Source of the DNA: Nipponacmea schrenckii
Lineage: Eukaryota; Mollusca; Gastropoda; Lottiidae
Assembly: GCA_030562195.1 (NCBI GenBank)
Contig: JAUJPP010000003.1
Location: forward strand, 40,492,602 to 40,556,601
Length of the DNA: 64,000 nt
Direction: 5' to 3'
Both the position numbers and the translations under genes were made by a program. Positions 11,320-23,800 of the stretch are shown one piece after another. Position 1 is the first letter of the stretch, and each line of letters opens with the position of its first letter. The notes under the pieces were generated by a model. It ran no database searches. It saw only the letters and a program-made list of their open reading frames with translations, and was not told the origin of the DNA.

Positions 11320-14300
11320 ATGTCGGGACTTTTCAAGAAGAAACCAACAATTGAACGTAAGTTAATGTTAAAGTAAATGCATAGTAAGCTTATCTATCGT
11401 TTAACAATAATAATGACAGAATTAGACCTAATAACATTATAACACATTGCAACTTTTAATATAGACATAATTTGAGATACACAAGCTATGACATTTAAGA
11501 ATTCACAACACGAATTCTACAGTGTTAGGTAGAATGAAAACATTTCAGAGGTTAAAATAGTCAACTAGCGAAAGTGATAGATTTCAGCACTGTTTTACTT
11601 ACGCACCCCCAACTTTCCGTAAAGGTAAAGCTCTCACAAATATGTAGGCCTATAGTCTACTAGCCTTGATTCATTCCTAATTAAATTGTATTGTGATTAA
11701 AGAACAACTTCGAGAAAATGACAGAACAACGAGAAAAACTCAGAGAGGTGTTGAAAGGGATAGAGCTAATCTAGAAAAAGAAGAGAAGAAAATTGTAAGT
11801 AAGACTTATAATTAGTTACTTGTATGTATTTGATCTTTAACTTTTGTCAATTCTGGACAAAAAACTTCAAATTTTCAGCTGGAAAACAAGATATATATTG
11901 TTTATTAAGGATGTTATGTAAAATAATTTACGAAATAAATTTATTTTAAAGTGGCCCAGGCTTGATTTGTTTCGGACAATCATCAAATTCAAATCCATGT
12001 GTATCCATAATTATCCGTGTTTGAAAAATCATTATGTCTTCAGAAATTACGAACGTCCCGCCATATTGGAAAACGGTGCGTCTTGATAATCAAAGAGTTA
12101 TCCTTCCCGTCGTGCAATAGCGGTCATCTATATAAACAGACTACAACACATTTTTCAATTGTAGACTTTGTCAACAGGACACACAATTTTCAGACTGACT
12201 GGAGACCAGCCGCGTACAGCACGGAAAAAAAATGAAAAGTGAAATTTTTTGTTTGGGGCATATTTCAAGGTATTTTGCAATTTTCTCAGAGCTTGAATAT
12301 TTCTGAGGACTGTTTAAATGTAACAAAGGCCCAAAACGACCCCTAAAAATCAAGCCTGGGCCCCTTTAAATTGTCTTTCGGATCTCATTTGAAAATTAAA
12401 AATTTTGTAGGAAATGGAAATAAAAAAGGCTGCTAAACAGGGAAATAAACAGGTAAATTGTCATCCTTTATTAGCAGGTCCACGACTCTTTTCAAAATTG
12501 ACAAATTTCTGGCATTTTAAACTGTTTTCTTTGAATGAAACCCTGGCTTGGAAAACAATTGTTATATATGAAATCAATTATTATAAAAGCAAACTGATTG
12601 GTTTCGGGTAAAAGTAAATGTACAACTCAAACTATCTAGGAGAAAGAATTCAACAATAATGTGTTTGAAAATTTTCCATTTTTACTATTTCTTTTTTAAC
12701 TCCTTGTGTATTTTTTTAAGGCTGCCACCATATTAGCTAAACAGTTAGTTGCCTTAAGAAAACAGAAAACAAAAACATATGCAGTTAATTCAAAAATAGG
12801 TGCAATAGGTAATCAACAAAAGGTATGTTTAGTGATATAAATCTTGCATTATAATAATTGACTCTTTAAATCTAAGAAAATTTTGTTTCCATACATATTA
12901 TTTTGATGTATTAATATGCTGATCAATGTTCATGGTACCTTGATATAAGCAAAGATTTTCTTGCGAAGTGAGTCCTTTTATTCTATAGTGTCCAATTTTT
13001 TTCAGTTAATGCATTCTAATATGAAAATGGCTAATGCAATGGGAACAACAACAAAGGTTTGTGTTTTTATTTATCTCTGAATGGTTGATTTGATAGATGG
13101 GGCCTCACTAATTGGAATGAAAATTATATGCATGTTTGATGACTTTTCATGCTATTCATAATTTCTTGCATTGAAGGCCATGTTTCGCAATTTTGTGGGG
13201 TTAATTTGGGTGTTGAATGGCTCAGTGGTTAGCGAGTTGGACTGTCGTCTGCTAGGCGACTAGGTGCCGTGGGTTCGAATCCCGATCGGTGCGAGGAAAT
13301 AAAAATTAGGTCTGATTCCTAGGCCCGTGCTTTCCCGGAACTACGAGATAGTAGTTTCCCCCCTCTATCTAAATTAATTTCTATTTCTATATTATGCTTT
13401 TCCTATGTAAAGCTGAGTCTCAATGGATAAAACACATGGATTCTAAAGCTGAGATTTCCCTAGAGACTTAAGATATTATTATGTATTTTTTTAAAGAAAT
13501 AACAATACGTTATATTCCTTCTTTTTGACATGAGTATTTACAATTTTTTTTAATGTGCTTAGACTATGGTAGAAATGAATAAAGTTATGGATCCACAGAA
13601 AACAATGAAAATGATGCAAGATTTTGAAAAAGAATCAACTAAAATGGGAATGACAGAAGAAATGAGTAAGTGGAGTTTAAATTTGAATCCTGTTGATGAT
13701 ACAATTTTGTATTATTAAATATATATATCTTTCAGTTGATACATCTTTGTATAAGTAAGCTTGTCTTGTAGTTGATGTCTTTCTATTAAAGATTATTTTG
13801 TACAGTTATGATATATATATCATAAAGTTTCTGATATATTAGATGATATATTAATATAAATTTATATCTTATAGCTTCTGATACATTAGTTGATATATTG
13901 ATATAAATTTATATCTTATAGTTGCTGATACATTAGATGATATATTAATATAAATTTATATCATATAGTTGATGATACATTAGATGATATTTTAATATAA
14001 ATTTCATATCTTGTGGTAAATAAGATTGAATATTAATATAAATTTATATCTTATAGCTGCTGATACATTAGATGATATATTAATATAAATTTATATCTTA
14101 TTGTTGCTGATACATTAGATGATATATTAATATAAATTTATATCTTATAGCTGCTGATACATTAGATGATATATTAATATAAATTTATATCCTATAGCTG
14201 CTGATACATTGATGATATATTAATATAAATTGATATCTTATAGTTGCAGATACATTAGATACTATATTGATATAAATTTATATCTTATAGCTGCTGATAC

Positions 14301-17300
14301 ATTAGATATTATATTGATATAAATTTATATCTTATAGCTGCTGATACATTAGATGATATATTAATATGAATTTACATCTTATACATAGCTGCTGATACAT
14401 TAGATGATATATTAATATGAATTTATATCTTATAGTTGATGATACATTAAATGATATATTAATATAAATTTATATCTTATAGCTGCTGATACATTAGAAA
14501 GTATATTGATATAAATTTATATCTTATAGCTGCTGATACATTAGATAGTATATTAATTTATATTTATATCTTATAGTTGCTGATACATTAGATGATTTTT
14601 TTTTTATATAAATTTATATCTTATAGTTGCTGATACATTAGATAGTATGTTAATATAAATTTATATCTTATAGTTGCTGATACATTTAGATGATATACAT
14701 GTATTAATATAAATTTATATCTTATAGCTGCTGATACATTAGATAGTATATTGATATAAATTTATATCTTATAGCTGCTGATACATTAGATAGTATATTA
14801 ATTTATATTTATATCTTATAGTTGCTGATACATTAGATGATTTTTTTATATAAATTTATATCTTATAGTTGCTGATACATTAGATGATATATTAATATAA
14901 ATTTATATCTTATAGTTGCTGATACATTTAGATGATATATTGATATAAATTTATATCTTATAGCTGCTGATACATTAGATGATATTTTATATAAATTGAT
15001 ATCTTATAGTTGCTGATACATTAGATGATATATTAATATAAATTTATATCTTATAGTTGCTGATACATTAGATAGTATATTGATATAAATTTATATCTTA
15101 TAGTTGCTGATACATTAGATGATATTTTAATATAGATTTATATCTTATAGTTGCTGATACATTAGATGATATATTAATATAAATTTATATCTTATAGCTG
15201 CTTATACATTTAGATGATATATTAATATAAATTTATATCTTATAGTTGCTGATACATTAGATGATATTTTAATATAAATTTATATCTTATAGCTGCTGAT
15301 ACATTAGATGATATATTAATATAATTTTCATATCTTGTGGTAAATAAGATTGTATATTAGTATAAATTTATATCTTATAGTTGCTGATACATTAGATGAT
15401 ATATTAATATAAATTTATATCTTATAGTTGATGATACATTAGATGATATTTAAATATAAATTTCATATCTTGTGGTAAATAAGATTGAATATTAATATAG
15501 ATTTATATCTTATAGTTGCTGATACATTAGATGATATTTTAATATAAATTTCATATCTTTGGTAAATAAGATTGAATATTAATATAAATTTATATCTTAT
15601 AGCTGCTGATACATTAGATGATATATTGATATAGATTTATATCTTATAGTTGCTAATTAGATCGTGTATTAATACACCACCCCTAAAATTGTGGATTTCT
15701 AAGAGCAGAAATGAGAAATCTATGTAAATTTTACATATTTGTGTAGACCAATGTTTGATAAAGAACAGAAGCAAAAAACAATCAAGCAAAACAGTGAAGA
15801 TTTAATGCAGCTGACAATGAAATAAAGATGGGGTCAAAATGGAAAGTCAGTAGCGTGTATGACCGCCGTTAACAGCAACACAAGCTGTGCAACGTCTCCT
15901 CATTGAACGGATAAGTCTCTGAATAAAGTCCTGAGGCACTGCATTCCACTCTTGTTGCAAGGCATTGTCGAGTTCCCCAAGGTTGTTGATCTGCGGACGA
16001 ACTGCGAGGCGTTGGCCGATGTAATCCCACAAGTGTTCAATGGGTGACAAATCTGGTGACAATGCAGGCCAATGAAGTAGAGGAATGTTGTTGTTAGCCA
16101 GATACTGTATCGAAACACGTGCAGTGTGGGCTCTTGCATTGTCTTGTTGAAATGTGTGCAGATCTTGATGCTGGTGAAAGAAGGGAACGACGTTGTTCTG
16201 AAGAATGTTGTCACGGTAGTAAACGGCATTCACTCTGCCACGACAAACAATCAGAGCGGTTCTGTGGTGATAACTTATCCCTCCCCACACCATAATGCTG
16301 CCTCCACCCATGATAACTTTTACCCCGTCGACGCCTGTCAGCATTTCGCAAGTGAAAACGCGACTCGTCGGAGAACACCACACCATGCCAACGTCGTAAC
16401 AACCACACACGATGCTGTTCAGCCCATTGTTGGCGTTCACAGCGATGCCTGTCAGTCAGGATTGGTCCAACATAAGGGCGTCGACAACGTAACCCTGCCG
16501 CACGGAGACGGCGTCGGACGGTGGAAGCGCTGATCAAACCACGTCGACCCTGGACATTGTTGGCGGTTCTGGCAGCGGGCAAGGTTCAATCCCGAATATG
16601 GCGCCGTACAATGTCTCGATCTTGACGAGGGGTGGTAACACGTGCCTGACCTGGGCGTTGCTGGTTCCTGTTTGTTGGTATCTGTTAGCAAGCCTCAGAA
16701 TGGTCGAATGATGACACCCAAATCGTCGTGCAATGTTTCTGCTTGAAGCACCGACCTGCAACATACCCAACGCCAGTTCTCGTTCCTCTGGTGACAATCT
16801 TGGCATGGCGAAAAAAACTTTACTTACGAAAGTACTGCGAAAATGTGAACGGTTTTGTGCCGAAGGTCATTTATACCCCTGAACAGCATGCTTTCTGCAT
16901 GCAATTTGTGTCCTTTGTGTATAATGTGCATGAATTTTGTTGTTTTCATGTGATGTGTTCGAACGATCCATTTTTTACTGTAGAGCGTTATTTACGATCT
17001 ACTGTGTTATTATCACAATTCCCACCATTAATTTTCCATTTCCAAAAGATTCTATTGCCTTATTTCAAAATTTACATGTGGTGTGTTTTCAAAGATGTTC
17101 AGTATATAAATTTTTATTTTATAGTTGATGATACATTAGATGATATATTAGCCGAATCTGGTGATGAAGAAGAACAAGATGCTATTGTCAGTCAAGTTTT
17201 AGATGAAATTGGTATTGAATTATCAGGAAAAGTAAGTAGACTTAGATCCTGATCAGATGATTTTGAAATAAAGCTTTATATATCCAATATTATTGCCTTG

Positions 17301-17519
17301 GATATAGGACTATAAGCAAATCTTGCTTATTCTTCAGTACAAGAAGTCTCTATATATCAATTTGAATTATCTGTATAATAATTAACTGGAAAATTTCTTT
17401 TCTTTCAGATGGTGAATGCCCCATCAGCACATAGAGGACAGTTAGGTGAATCATCTAAAGCCAAAGGAATGTCAGATGATGATATAGAAAGACAGTTGGC
17501 AGCATTAAAAGATTTATAG
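11320..17519 (+). CDS. CHMP2B: Charged multivesicular body protein 2B (ESCRT-III subunit)
   Basis: ESCRT-III subunit that polymerises on endosomal and other membranes for budding and scission, and recruits the VPS4 ATPase. Eight exons give 214 aa: 11320-11356, 11703-11794, 12411-12452, 12721-12822, 13006-13056, 13563-13665, 17125-17231 and 17409-17519; every join keeps phase. Visible are the N-terminal MSGLFKKKPT, the basic helices (EMEIKKAAKQGNKQ, AKQLVALRKQKTKT), MDPQKTMKMMQDFEKE, the acidic hinge ILAESGDEEEQD, QVLDEIGIELSGKM and a C-terminal MIT-interacting motif DDIERQLAALKDL. Length and order match animal CHMP2B (about 213 aa). Introns 2, 5 and 6 carry mobile elements; intron 6 (13666-17124) also carries a large minisatellite made from its own acceptor and exon 7. 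The coding sequence looks intact. Confidence 0.95.
11945..12370. mobile_element. MITE-like element with terminal inverted repeats in CHMP2B intron 2
   Basis: The left end TTTAAAGTGGCCCAGGCTTG is mirrored by the right end, whose reverse complement is TTTAAAGGGGCCCAGGCTTG; the match runs about 24 bp. The TTAA at both borders would suit a piggyBac-type target duplication. It is ~426 bp long with no transposase, so a non-autonomous element is likely. Confidence 0.7.
13208..13364 (+). mobile_element. tRNA-derived SINE, family A (plus copy)
   Basis: In CHMP2B intron 5. It has the A box GGCTCAGTGGTTAGCGAG and B box GGGTTCGAATCCC at tRNA spacing, then a non-tRNA body ending CTACGAGATAGTAGTTTCCCC. 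The acceptor stem does not pair as in a functional tRNA. Confidence 0.85.
13805..15660 (+). repeat. ~47-bp minisatellite built from the CHMP2B exon-7 splice acceptor
   Basis: About 38 units of ~47 bp, each running from an intron-like part (ATATAAATTTATATCTTATAG) into GCTGATACATTAGATGATAT and ATTA. The same order occurs at the true intron 6/exon 7 border (17098-17150): ATATAAATTTTTATTTTATAG, then TTGATGATACATTAGATGAT. The exon-derived part is identical over ~20 bases, apart from GCT versus GAT near its start. A longer variant containing CTTGTGGTAAATAAGATTG appears near 14010, 15335, 15470 and 15555. Fragments with TTTCAGTTGATAC start nearer 13730. Each unit keeps an AG in the acceptor position and a stop (ATATAA) shortly after the exon-like bases. 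Confidence 0.9.
15675..17083 (-). mobile_element. Tc1/mariner-superfamily transposon, degenerate, in CHMP2B intron 6
   Basis: It lies between the minisatellite and exon 7. Candidate ends are CACCACCCCTAAAATTGTGG at 15675 and, inverted, CACCACATGTAAATTTTG ending at 17083. The left end follows a TA, but the right flank lacks a clean TA, so the borders are approximate. It carries one broken transposase gene on the minus strand. Confidence 0.7.
15847..16806 (-). pseudogene. Broken Tc1-like DDE transposase
   Basis: The frame starts at 16806 (MPRLSPEERELALGMLQ) with an N-terminal helix-turn-helix (ASSRNIARRFGCHHSTILRL). A frameshift near 16645 and a stop near 16587 precede the second helix-turn-helix (RRGLISASTVRRRLRAAG). 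The first catalytic Asp is in VVFSDESRF, the second in QQDNARAHTA and the Glu in SPDLSPIEHLWD, so this is DD34E-type. After RADRR-like sequence near 16330 there is a second frameshift and what looks like a deletion before GGGSIMVWGGIS. The protein cannot be made intact. The last 197 codons, to 15847, remain open, which suggests fairly recent decay. Confidence 0.85.
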
Positions 17520-17567
17520 TTCATCCCTTCTATATTTTTAATTGTTAAGTTTATGTGTATATAATGT

Positions 17568-17573
17568 AATAAA
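17568..17573 (+). terminator. Poly(A) signal of CHMP2B
   Basis: AATAAA, 49 bases after the stop codon. Confidence 0.55.
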
Positions 17574-20555
17574 TACTGTTTTTTTTTGTATATATTCATG
17601 ATATAATGGTTATATTATATTATTACCAGATATCTTCAGGATAATTAAGAGATTTTTTGTTTGTGTGTATTAATAAATAGGATTTAAATGGTGTGATAAA
17701 CCGACTATCACCTATTTCAAGATCTTTGAAGTATTCACTAAATAAATTCACTTTCAAATGATTTTATGTTGTGGTTGAGGTGTAACTTATACTGCTGAGA
17801 CAGACTAATAACATATCTATTATTATAATAATTTTACATAATTACTAAGTTATTTATTCTCATAATCTCAATTTTTCTTTTGTAATTGAACCAAGATCTT
17901 CCTTTTGATTCATAATGTACTATGTATAATATGTGGAAGATTCAAGCAAAATTTCATATGTATTTAAGTTTGGTTAATTGTGCAGAAGGTTGATATTCCA
18001 TTGAATTTCTTAAGAAAGAAATCTTCCTTCTTCCAATAAGTTGTGATTTATAACTTTGTTAAAAGCTGTCCAAATGACTTCATAAAATGTAATTGATTTG
18101 ATTTGGGTTTTTTTTATTATTCATTCCACATTGTAAAGTTTAGTATTTCATGCCATACTGCCTTTATGTAATTCCTCCATCTTGGGCCACACCTATTTAT
18201 TTGTATCTATTATGGGTTATTGGTGAAATGAAAATCTAGTATTCTTAAATTTAACAATACTCATGTTAGGGCATTTTTTTTAAATTTCAAGTTGGCCTTC
18301 ATGTGGCTTTTCAAATTCACCCTTGTACATTAGACCATGAGGACGGGCAGTTATTTGAGTCTTCATGGTCTTTTCCGCGATATCTTAATAGATATCTTGT
18401 GGTCTTAACTACTGTGTTCGAGGTTTCATGCCATTTTTTAAAAGTGCACATTTAAAACAAAACTAATACTAAGAGGAGATTTATTATGTCAGGAAAATGG
18501 AGGAAAATTATAATTCACAACATAAAAAGGCATTGAACTAAATTATTACTAAAGCCAGTAACTACACAAAGTATAAAACTTATCAATTATTTTAACATTA
18601 ATAAGCATAGTGTAAAAGACTATAAAAATAAGCTTCAATCAAAGATCAGATATTTACCTTAAGACTTTTATATATTTTGTGTATATAATATCATCACTAG
18701 AGGAAACACCACCTCAATTGCATAATATACAATAAATATGAGATGAAGTTAAGATTTGCTGTGGCAAGCCCAATATAAGAAAAGGAAATAAAAATGCTTG
18801 ATCTGTCTACATAATATATCCTGATTTAAAGAGGCTGTGGTCAATCAAAAAATATTTTTTAAGGAAAAGATCCTTTGCCCAGTAAAGAAATAGAGTATAA
18901 AAATACAATAGAGTATAACATGTTATACATATTACTATATAATGAGAGCATAAAATATAGACTAGAGTACAAGATTTGTTTTAAAAAAGGAAATTAAAAA
19001 TATCTATATAACCTTACATCCATATATTTTTAGATTAAAAGTTATGTGTAATTTGAATGTTTGTAGCAGAAAACATTTAGTCCATGAGTATATCAGTTTT
19101 AATAGATAGAAATGTTATTTATAGACATACTTGAAAAAACATGTAATAATACAGTGAGTATATGATAAGTTATTATGTGTGAAATAATACTGATGTTTAT
19201 CGGAAAATACACTTATATGTCATAAAAAAAATATTGAAATTGTTGAGATTCTTTAAACTTCATACCGGTATCATGAATATTTTTTCTATGAAATTTGTAT
19301 AAATTTGATGGTTTGATATTCATGATTAAGTTATTTTACACCACCACAAATAATTTAACATGGTTGTAGTCCAATATTTAGTTAATGAAAGATAGCACTA
19401 GTAAAATTAGACACTACTTATAGATAAAGAACAACAAGGCAAAAAAATCAAACTTAGCAGCCAAAATAAGATAATCTTAAATAATATTGCACAACAATAA
19501 ACTGGTTTGAAAATAAAACAAAATTTTGCATTTTATTGAGTTTATCACTTGGTAAAAAGTCTGTGGGTGTTTTTCGTTAAATCTGGTCTTGTTTTCTTGT
19601 TGATCTGGATCATGTCTGATGAAATAAGATCTGGCTCCCATACATACCTGGCAAGAATGAAAGCATAAGTCATTAATATATTAGCTATATAATATAGCTG
19701 CATATTCAAAGCTGTTTTATTTTCAAACATTGTTGTCAATATTAAGGCCAATTATAAGTAAAAAGTAGGTAAGGTTAGCACATTAAAACATCTACATCTA
19801 CAAAATTAATAAAGCTTAAAAAAAAACAAAAAGAAGATAATCTGCTTAAAAAATCTATCACAACTTGAGTAGAGTGAAGTATAAAAAGCTTATTACAACC
19901 TTGTAAAAATATAGTTATGTAAATAACACTAGTTAATAGTACAATGCATGCACCATGAAAGCTTAAATTTTTAATTTGGAGCATAAGCGTTTTTATTGAG
20001 ATATCTTAGTAGACTCTCCATCTGATGCTATGAATCTGGATCAAATTCATAAACATTTGTGCAGCTCCACAGCAAGCACTTTAGAGAGTCTCCCAGTGTT
20101 AGGTTTTCTGTACAATGTCACAACACATAAAAAGTGGTTTGAAACCCATTTACCACCAAGAGAGAGTAAGATATGATCAATATAAATACAAGGTACACCA
20201 TTGATTTACCAGTAAATAAATATTAATAACATGCATTATTGAATTAAAAGTATTGAAGGTAAAACATGCAAAGAAGTTAGTAAGTATAATGCAAAGTAAA
20301 AGAAATAAAATGTGAAGAATGAACAAAATATAAAGAGAAATTGAGTATATAATGATATGAACAGCCTTGTATATGCAGCTATAGGTAATGATAGTAAATA
20401 ATTAGTATCAACATGTACTAACTATTAATTTTAGTAAGTTTTTAAGAAAAAATCAATAAAAACATGTTTAGTACTTAAAAACATATAAAATAGAACAACC
20501 CAATTACTGTATCCGAACACAATTTATCTCTTAAATATTTACATTCTGTTAACTC

Positions 20556-20637
20556 TGTGAACATAAGTGACACTATGAACATTAGATACTGTGACACTAA
20601 GAACATAAGATACCGTGACACTATCAACATTAAATAC
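20556..20637. repeat. Short tandem repeat, ~30-bp unit, about three copies
   Basis: The unit GAACATNAGATACNGTGACACTA recurs with small changes in the putative anoctamin 3' untranslated region. Confidence 0.6.
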
Positions 20638-20818
20638 AAAAGAAATTCATTTCTACAGACTTGATACCTTGAGCAAATATTAAATCAGAATATTCCATTC
20701 TCCCAGAGAGAAAATATTAATTTGAATTTTTATGCAGATTGAAAATTTATACTTTCCGAAAGTGAAGTATTTAACATGATTATTTATATCATTAAATCTG
20801 TAAAAATGAATCGGAAGA

Positions 20819-23800
20819 TTAAATATCAGTCAAATCACGTCTTCTTGGACTCATATTACTTGTTTCATAATTGTTAGCCTCTTCATCTGATATGACTTCC
20901 ATCTTCTCTGAATCAATTGTTTCCCCACGAGCTCGTAACAACTCCGTTTTTAATACCACTTCATTTGTTATATAGGCTTCTCGACGGATTTGTTCTTTTA
21001 ATATTGTAGGCACATCAGGTATTAACCATGCAATAAGGCTGGTAACAACAACAACCACATTCTGAAATATACATACAACGTAAAATATCAATTTGAATTT
21101 TAATGCTCCAAAAACAAAGGTTCTTATTCTATTTAATTACTCAATGGACTATACATCTGAAACAATTGACACAGGTATACCCATTCTCATGTCAAAATAT
21201 TATTAAATCAAAGTTGAAATGGATTTTTACTTCCAACTTTTCGATTCCATTTTGGGACAACAAAGGTGGACCAATGTTTTTATTATGTCTTCACTTTTAA
21301 AACTCCACTAAGTTCTATACACAAGTCTAAACTTTATATAAAACCAAGGCGTTTTTTTCTCACTAAAATAGTAAAATCTTGAGTTTTCTCAATGCATATT
21401 ATTCAAGCTTAACAATAGATTTACATACCTCAAATACAACCACAAATGCTAATCTGGCAGCAAGGTTATGCCAGAAAACATCAGAGAAAGCATAGGGGTC
21501 CTCATGGTCTGGTGGATTACGGAAATCTCTATATCTATAATAAACAAATTGTTCTTATATTATAAAGAAAAATACTGTTAGATAAAAACAAATAATCATT
21601 CATTTTAACAGATAAAGTACTGTACAGGAATGAAGCCTTGTCATAATAATAAATAAATAATTACCTGCATGTCTCCACATGACCAAAGGCTGGATCAGGC
21701 ATGTGACTCATTGAAAAGTTTCTAGTATCAAAAATGGCTAAACTATGGTTTAGATAGCCTTTAGATGATCTAGTTTTACTGTATGCCATCTTGTAGACTA
21801 ATCTTGGTATGAAGTCAGATGTTAGTGATATAATAAACGCCTACAATAAAAAGTTGTTATCAATTTTATATATTACCTTTTGCTTGATTGAAAAATTCAA
21901 TACTTATAGAAATCAAAATAACTATGTCAACCTAGCATTTGTGCAAAAAATGTGCAATATATATTCAATGACAAGTTTGCCGAATTTAAACTACCAAAAT
22001 TATATTCCAAGGTCATTAAAAAATCTTCAATATGCCAGATCTCCGTAAGTTAACTTTCTGATCAAACTTTGGACTCCCAAGAAGCGAAAACAATATGGAT
22101 GTATATTATCATATTGTAGTGTAAAAAGTCTTACATTAGATATCACAGCAATTCTAGATATACCATACAATACACTATACCATATACCAATATCAGCAGC
22201 TCTCTCAGCCATTGGACGCCTCAAACCAGTGATTAATTTATTCGCATCCACTCTGATTTCAATCACATTATTCAATAATGCAAATAGTGGAGCAAGGGGG
22301 AAGGCTGAACAAAATATAGTCAAAAATCCAAACTGTAAAACTGGAATAAAAATCACCATTCTTTATAAATATGAAAGAAAAAAAATATCTGAAGAAAAGA
22401 CAGAAAATAGTTAACAAAAAATAAGCTGATGTGTTATTTTATGAAGAATTTATCATGTACAAATGAACATCACAATTGAGGGATTTTAATCCGATGAGTT
22501 AAAATGATTAAATATCATTCAAAATATTAATTACACACCCATTTCCAAATATTCATAAAACAGAGATGTATTTTCAGCAGAACCAAGTTTATAATCTTTC
22601 TCCCAAGGTGTTCTGGCTAATTTCTGGGCTCTTGTTTCTTTAGATATCTTTTTCTTTATCATCTTTATTATTTTCCTGCAATGAGAAGTTAGTATTGTAA
22701 GCTCTACATAATTGGGATCTATGGAATCAATGTGACTTTGAATGAAACAAGTTCAGAGTTTAGATGATATCGATAATTGAACTTACTGTAAACCATACTC
22801 TGTCAGTAGAAATAAATACTACATGTAGTTCACTATCATTAAATAATATTGTACAAGAGATAGATAATTAAACTTACGGTACAACTATTTCTATAAAGTT
22901 ATTCTGTATTAACTGTTTACCAACCATAATGATAGCTAACTGTATACATAACTCAATTAAACATCCTCCTGGTTCACACTAATAAATAATACAGTAGTTT
23001 ATATCAGTTTTAAATGATCTTATTGTAATAACCATATAAAAAGAATGAAAGATTAGATCCTCACAATGGGACAGTTTATGTTAAACATAGATCTAATTAA
23101 ACATAGAACTTCACTCTAAATAATATGTGACTTACTGTTTATAAGACATATAACAAGTGGTTGCCAAGAAAGATACAACCACTAAAGAGAATATTTTCTG
23201 TTAAACACAGGTTGAAACCCAAATATTATTTGTTGATATAAACCACAATTTGGGCTTAGTCGAAGATCTCATTAATATACATAATCATACCAAATTTCAT
23301 TTAAATTGAATGAAAACTAAAGTCTCTGTTGAGTTCATAAAGAAATTTTGAAGCGTTTTAATTAATGTCAAGGTCAATAACTCAAAAACCATTCATAGAA
23401 AAATTGTCAATATCGAACTTGATCTCATCAATATAAATGATCACACCAAATTCTAAGTAGTTACAAGCCAAATGTGGACGGACAGACCAACAGGCCGACA
23501 GATTGCCGACAGTATACGACCACAATATAATTCAGGCGTATAAAAAAAAGACATGGGTAAAGAAGCATAAGATATATATGGATATAATATTTCTGTCAGA
23601 TTTAGCTTGTGTTTCTTTAAATATAGAACTTCTTCTCTAACAAAACATATTTTTATAAAATTGTCTTTTATTTCCGATTCTGACAAATAATACTCTAATT
23701 CCAACTCAAAGAGAAGAATATGACAACATTACTATCAAATATAAAATTTACCAACCTCTTCTTGTCTATTTCCAAAGATGGTACTATAATCTCCAGGCCT

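Larger units (their letters stand above)
17520..20818. other. Tail-to-tail intergenic region, CHMP2B and ANO7-like
   Basis: AT-rich DNA with the CHMP2B poly(A) signal at the left and the anoctamin 3' untranslated region at the right. I see no exon with splice sites and similarity to a known protein. Minus-strand frames at 19545 and 19775 are short and unremarkable. Confidence 0.45.

Noticed and set aside
13208..13364. A functional tRNA gene
   Set aside because: A and B boxes are good, but there is no matching acceptor stem, a second near-identical copy exists, and a long non-tRNA body follows; it is a SINE.
13805..15660. CRISPR-like array
   Set aside because: Units are contiguous with no unique spacers, lie in an animal intron and derive from the neighbouring splice site.
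16126..16533. Plus-strand 135-codon frame
   Set aside because: Antisense shadow of the Tc1 transposase.
22027..22359. A separate 110-aa membrane protein on the minus strand
   Set aside because: It is one anoctamin exon (22340-22135) with intron read-through on both sides; phases match its neighbours.
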